Of a stretch of 6,453 nucleotides of DNA, positions 6,130 through 6,453 are shown piece after piece (the stretch's first letter is position 1; each line of letters begins with the position of its first letter). The DNA lies in NCBI GenBank assembly GCA_949286775.1, contig CASEDW010000164.1, positions 1 to 6,453 on the forward strand, in the 5' to 3' direction. Source of the stretch: an uncultured Eubacteriales bacterium. GTDB taxonomy: Bacteria > Bacillota > Clostridia > Lachnospirales > Lachnospiraceae. Both the position numbers and the translations under genes were made by a program. Under the pieces are notes generated by a model that was not told the origin of the DNA, searched no databases, and saw only the letters and a list, made by a program, of their open reading frames with translations.

Positions 6130-6146
6130 AATATTATTAACACTTA

Positions 6147-6453
6147 CTATGCTATAGCATTATTTTTTTCTTTTATCCGCCTGATCTCATTTTCTAAATG
6201 ATTTACACGCATTGATAATATTTCTTTTTCGTTTTCAACTTTTAAAGCCTCATAAAATTGTCTACTCAGATCAAGATGTCCTTCAGCGATAATTTTAATA
6301 TTTCGATTAGTTTCATTTTCTAATGTCAATTTCATATCTCCAACATTAGATTCCAATTTATCAAGCCTGTCTTTGAGAGTATCAACATCTAATCTCATTT
6401 CTTTGAAATCATCTTTGAGGTTATTAACATCCGACCTCATTTCTTTGAAATCA
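6147..6453 (-). CDS. Small coiled-coil protein of unknown function, C-terminal part (N-terminus beyond the right edge)
   Basis: The frame is open from the TAG at 6147-6149 to the window edge. An ATG at 6438-6440 exists, but the codons before it (reading D-F-K-E) continue the same heptad pattern and there is no ribosome site, so the real start lies outside. About 101 residues are visible. The first part is a heptad coiled coil built of 14-residue units (DFKEMRSDVNNLKD, DFKEMRLDVDTLKD, then RLDKLESNVGDMKL). It continues as ENETNRNIKIIAEGHLDLSRQF and ends in another charged helix with LENEIRRIKEK. It resembles small Clostridia coiled-coil proteins I recall only as hypothetical. No membrane segment or catalytic motif is visible. 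GC is about 29 percent, against roughly 45-50 percent in parts of the VanW-domain gene, which hints at transfer or different selection. It is closed by its own terminator and looks separate from the neighbouring units. Confidence 0.75.
   Translation of the reverse strand, partial: DFKEMRSDVNNLKDDFKEMRLDVDTLKDRLDKLESNVGDMKLTLENETNRNIKIIAEGHLDLSRQFYEALKVENEKEILSMRVNHLENEIRRIKEKNNAIA
6369..6452 (-). repeat. Two tandem 42-bp repeats inside the coiled-coil gene
   Basis: Units 6452-6411 and 6410-6369 encode DFKEMRSDVNNLKD and DFKEMRLDVDTLKD. The first 16 bases are identical (GATTTCAAAGAAATGA) and most of the rest match. Each unit is exactly 14 codons, that is two heptads, so gain or loss of a unit would keep both the reading frame and the coiled-coil register. 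More copies may lie beyond the right edge. Confidence 0.8.

Larger units (their letters stand above)
5893..6146. other. AT-rich intergenic spacer between the coiled-coil gene and the phosphodiesterase gene
   Basis: About 250 bp with no convincing gene. Open frames across it (a plus-strand one at 5913-6131 and a minus-strand one starting at 5983) lack a good ribosome site and overlap the terminator or the real gene. It holds the coiled-coil gene terminator, a 20-bp interrupted palindrome and the predicted phosphodiesterase promoter. The middle part (about 6000-6025) is almost pure A/T on both strands. Confidence 0.6.

Noticed and set aside
5913..6131. Plus-strand small ORF in the intergenic spacer
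   Set aside because: It has no convincing Shine-Dalgarno, covers the terminator hairpin of the coiled-coil gene and both palindromes, and encodes a low-complexity hydrophobic/basic peptide typical of AT-rich noncoding DNA.
6130..6146. Second copy of the nth promoter motif (GTGTTAATA near a hairpin)
   Set aside because: The resemblance is limited to GTGTTAATA and AT-rich symmetry. No -35 box is found at the right distance inside the coiled-coil gene end, so it is not called a promoter.
6149..6160. 12-bp palindrome ATGCTATAGCAT
   Set aside because: It overlaps the last codons of the coiled-coil gene, has no loop for a useful hairpin and no partner copy in the window; chance is adequate.

Overview
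The window looks like a chromosomal stretch of a Clostridia genome, most likely Lachnospiraceae. This is inferred from the mix of protein types (a DUF5717-type giant protein, a VanW/G5-like surface protein, an AIR-synthase-like protein that is not HypE), the strong AGGAGG-like ribosome binding sites, the free use of TTG/GTG starts and the moderate GC content. All seven genes I can support lie on the minus strand, so they are read from the right edge to the left edge. No mobile element, tRNA, rRNA or CRISPR array is visible.

Right end (about 5893-6453): the C-terminal part of a small AT-rich coiled-coil protein enters from beyond the window. It contains two 42-bp tandem repeats and is closed by a GNRA-loop intrinsic terminator. 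A 254-bp AT-rich spacer follows, with two small palindromes, and the second palindrome overlaps the predicted promoter of the next gene. Middle (about 4983-5892): a single-gene unit encodes a membrane-anchored glycerophosphodiester phosphodiesterase, read from a GTG start and closed by a strong terminator.

Left two thirds (<1 to about 4892): one compact operon. A sigma-A-like promoter (TTGTTA-17-TAATAT with an extended -10) drives nth (endonuclease III), an exported VanW-domain protein, an AIR-synthase/PurM-like protein, trmL (tRNA wobble 2'-O-methyltransferase) and the N-terminal 400 residues of a DUF5717-type protein that runs off the left edge. Junctions are a 23-bp overlap and gaps of 13, 16 and 6 bp, so co-transcription and partly coupled translation are likely. 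The operon mixes DNA repair, cell envelope, tRNA modification and two proteins of unknown job. I see no common pathway, so this is probably a housekeeping cluster and not a dedicated system.

The points most worth a second look are a terminator-like hairpin that starts at the predicted transcription start of the nth operon, the loss of several usual acidic metal/ATP-site residues in the AIR-synthase-like protein, and the AT-rich repeat-bearing coiled-coil gene. I did not find convincing evidence for an undescribed defence, toxin or mobile system.
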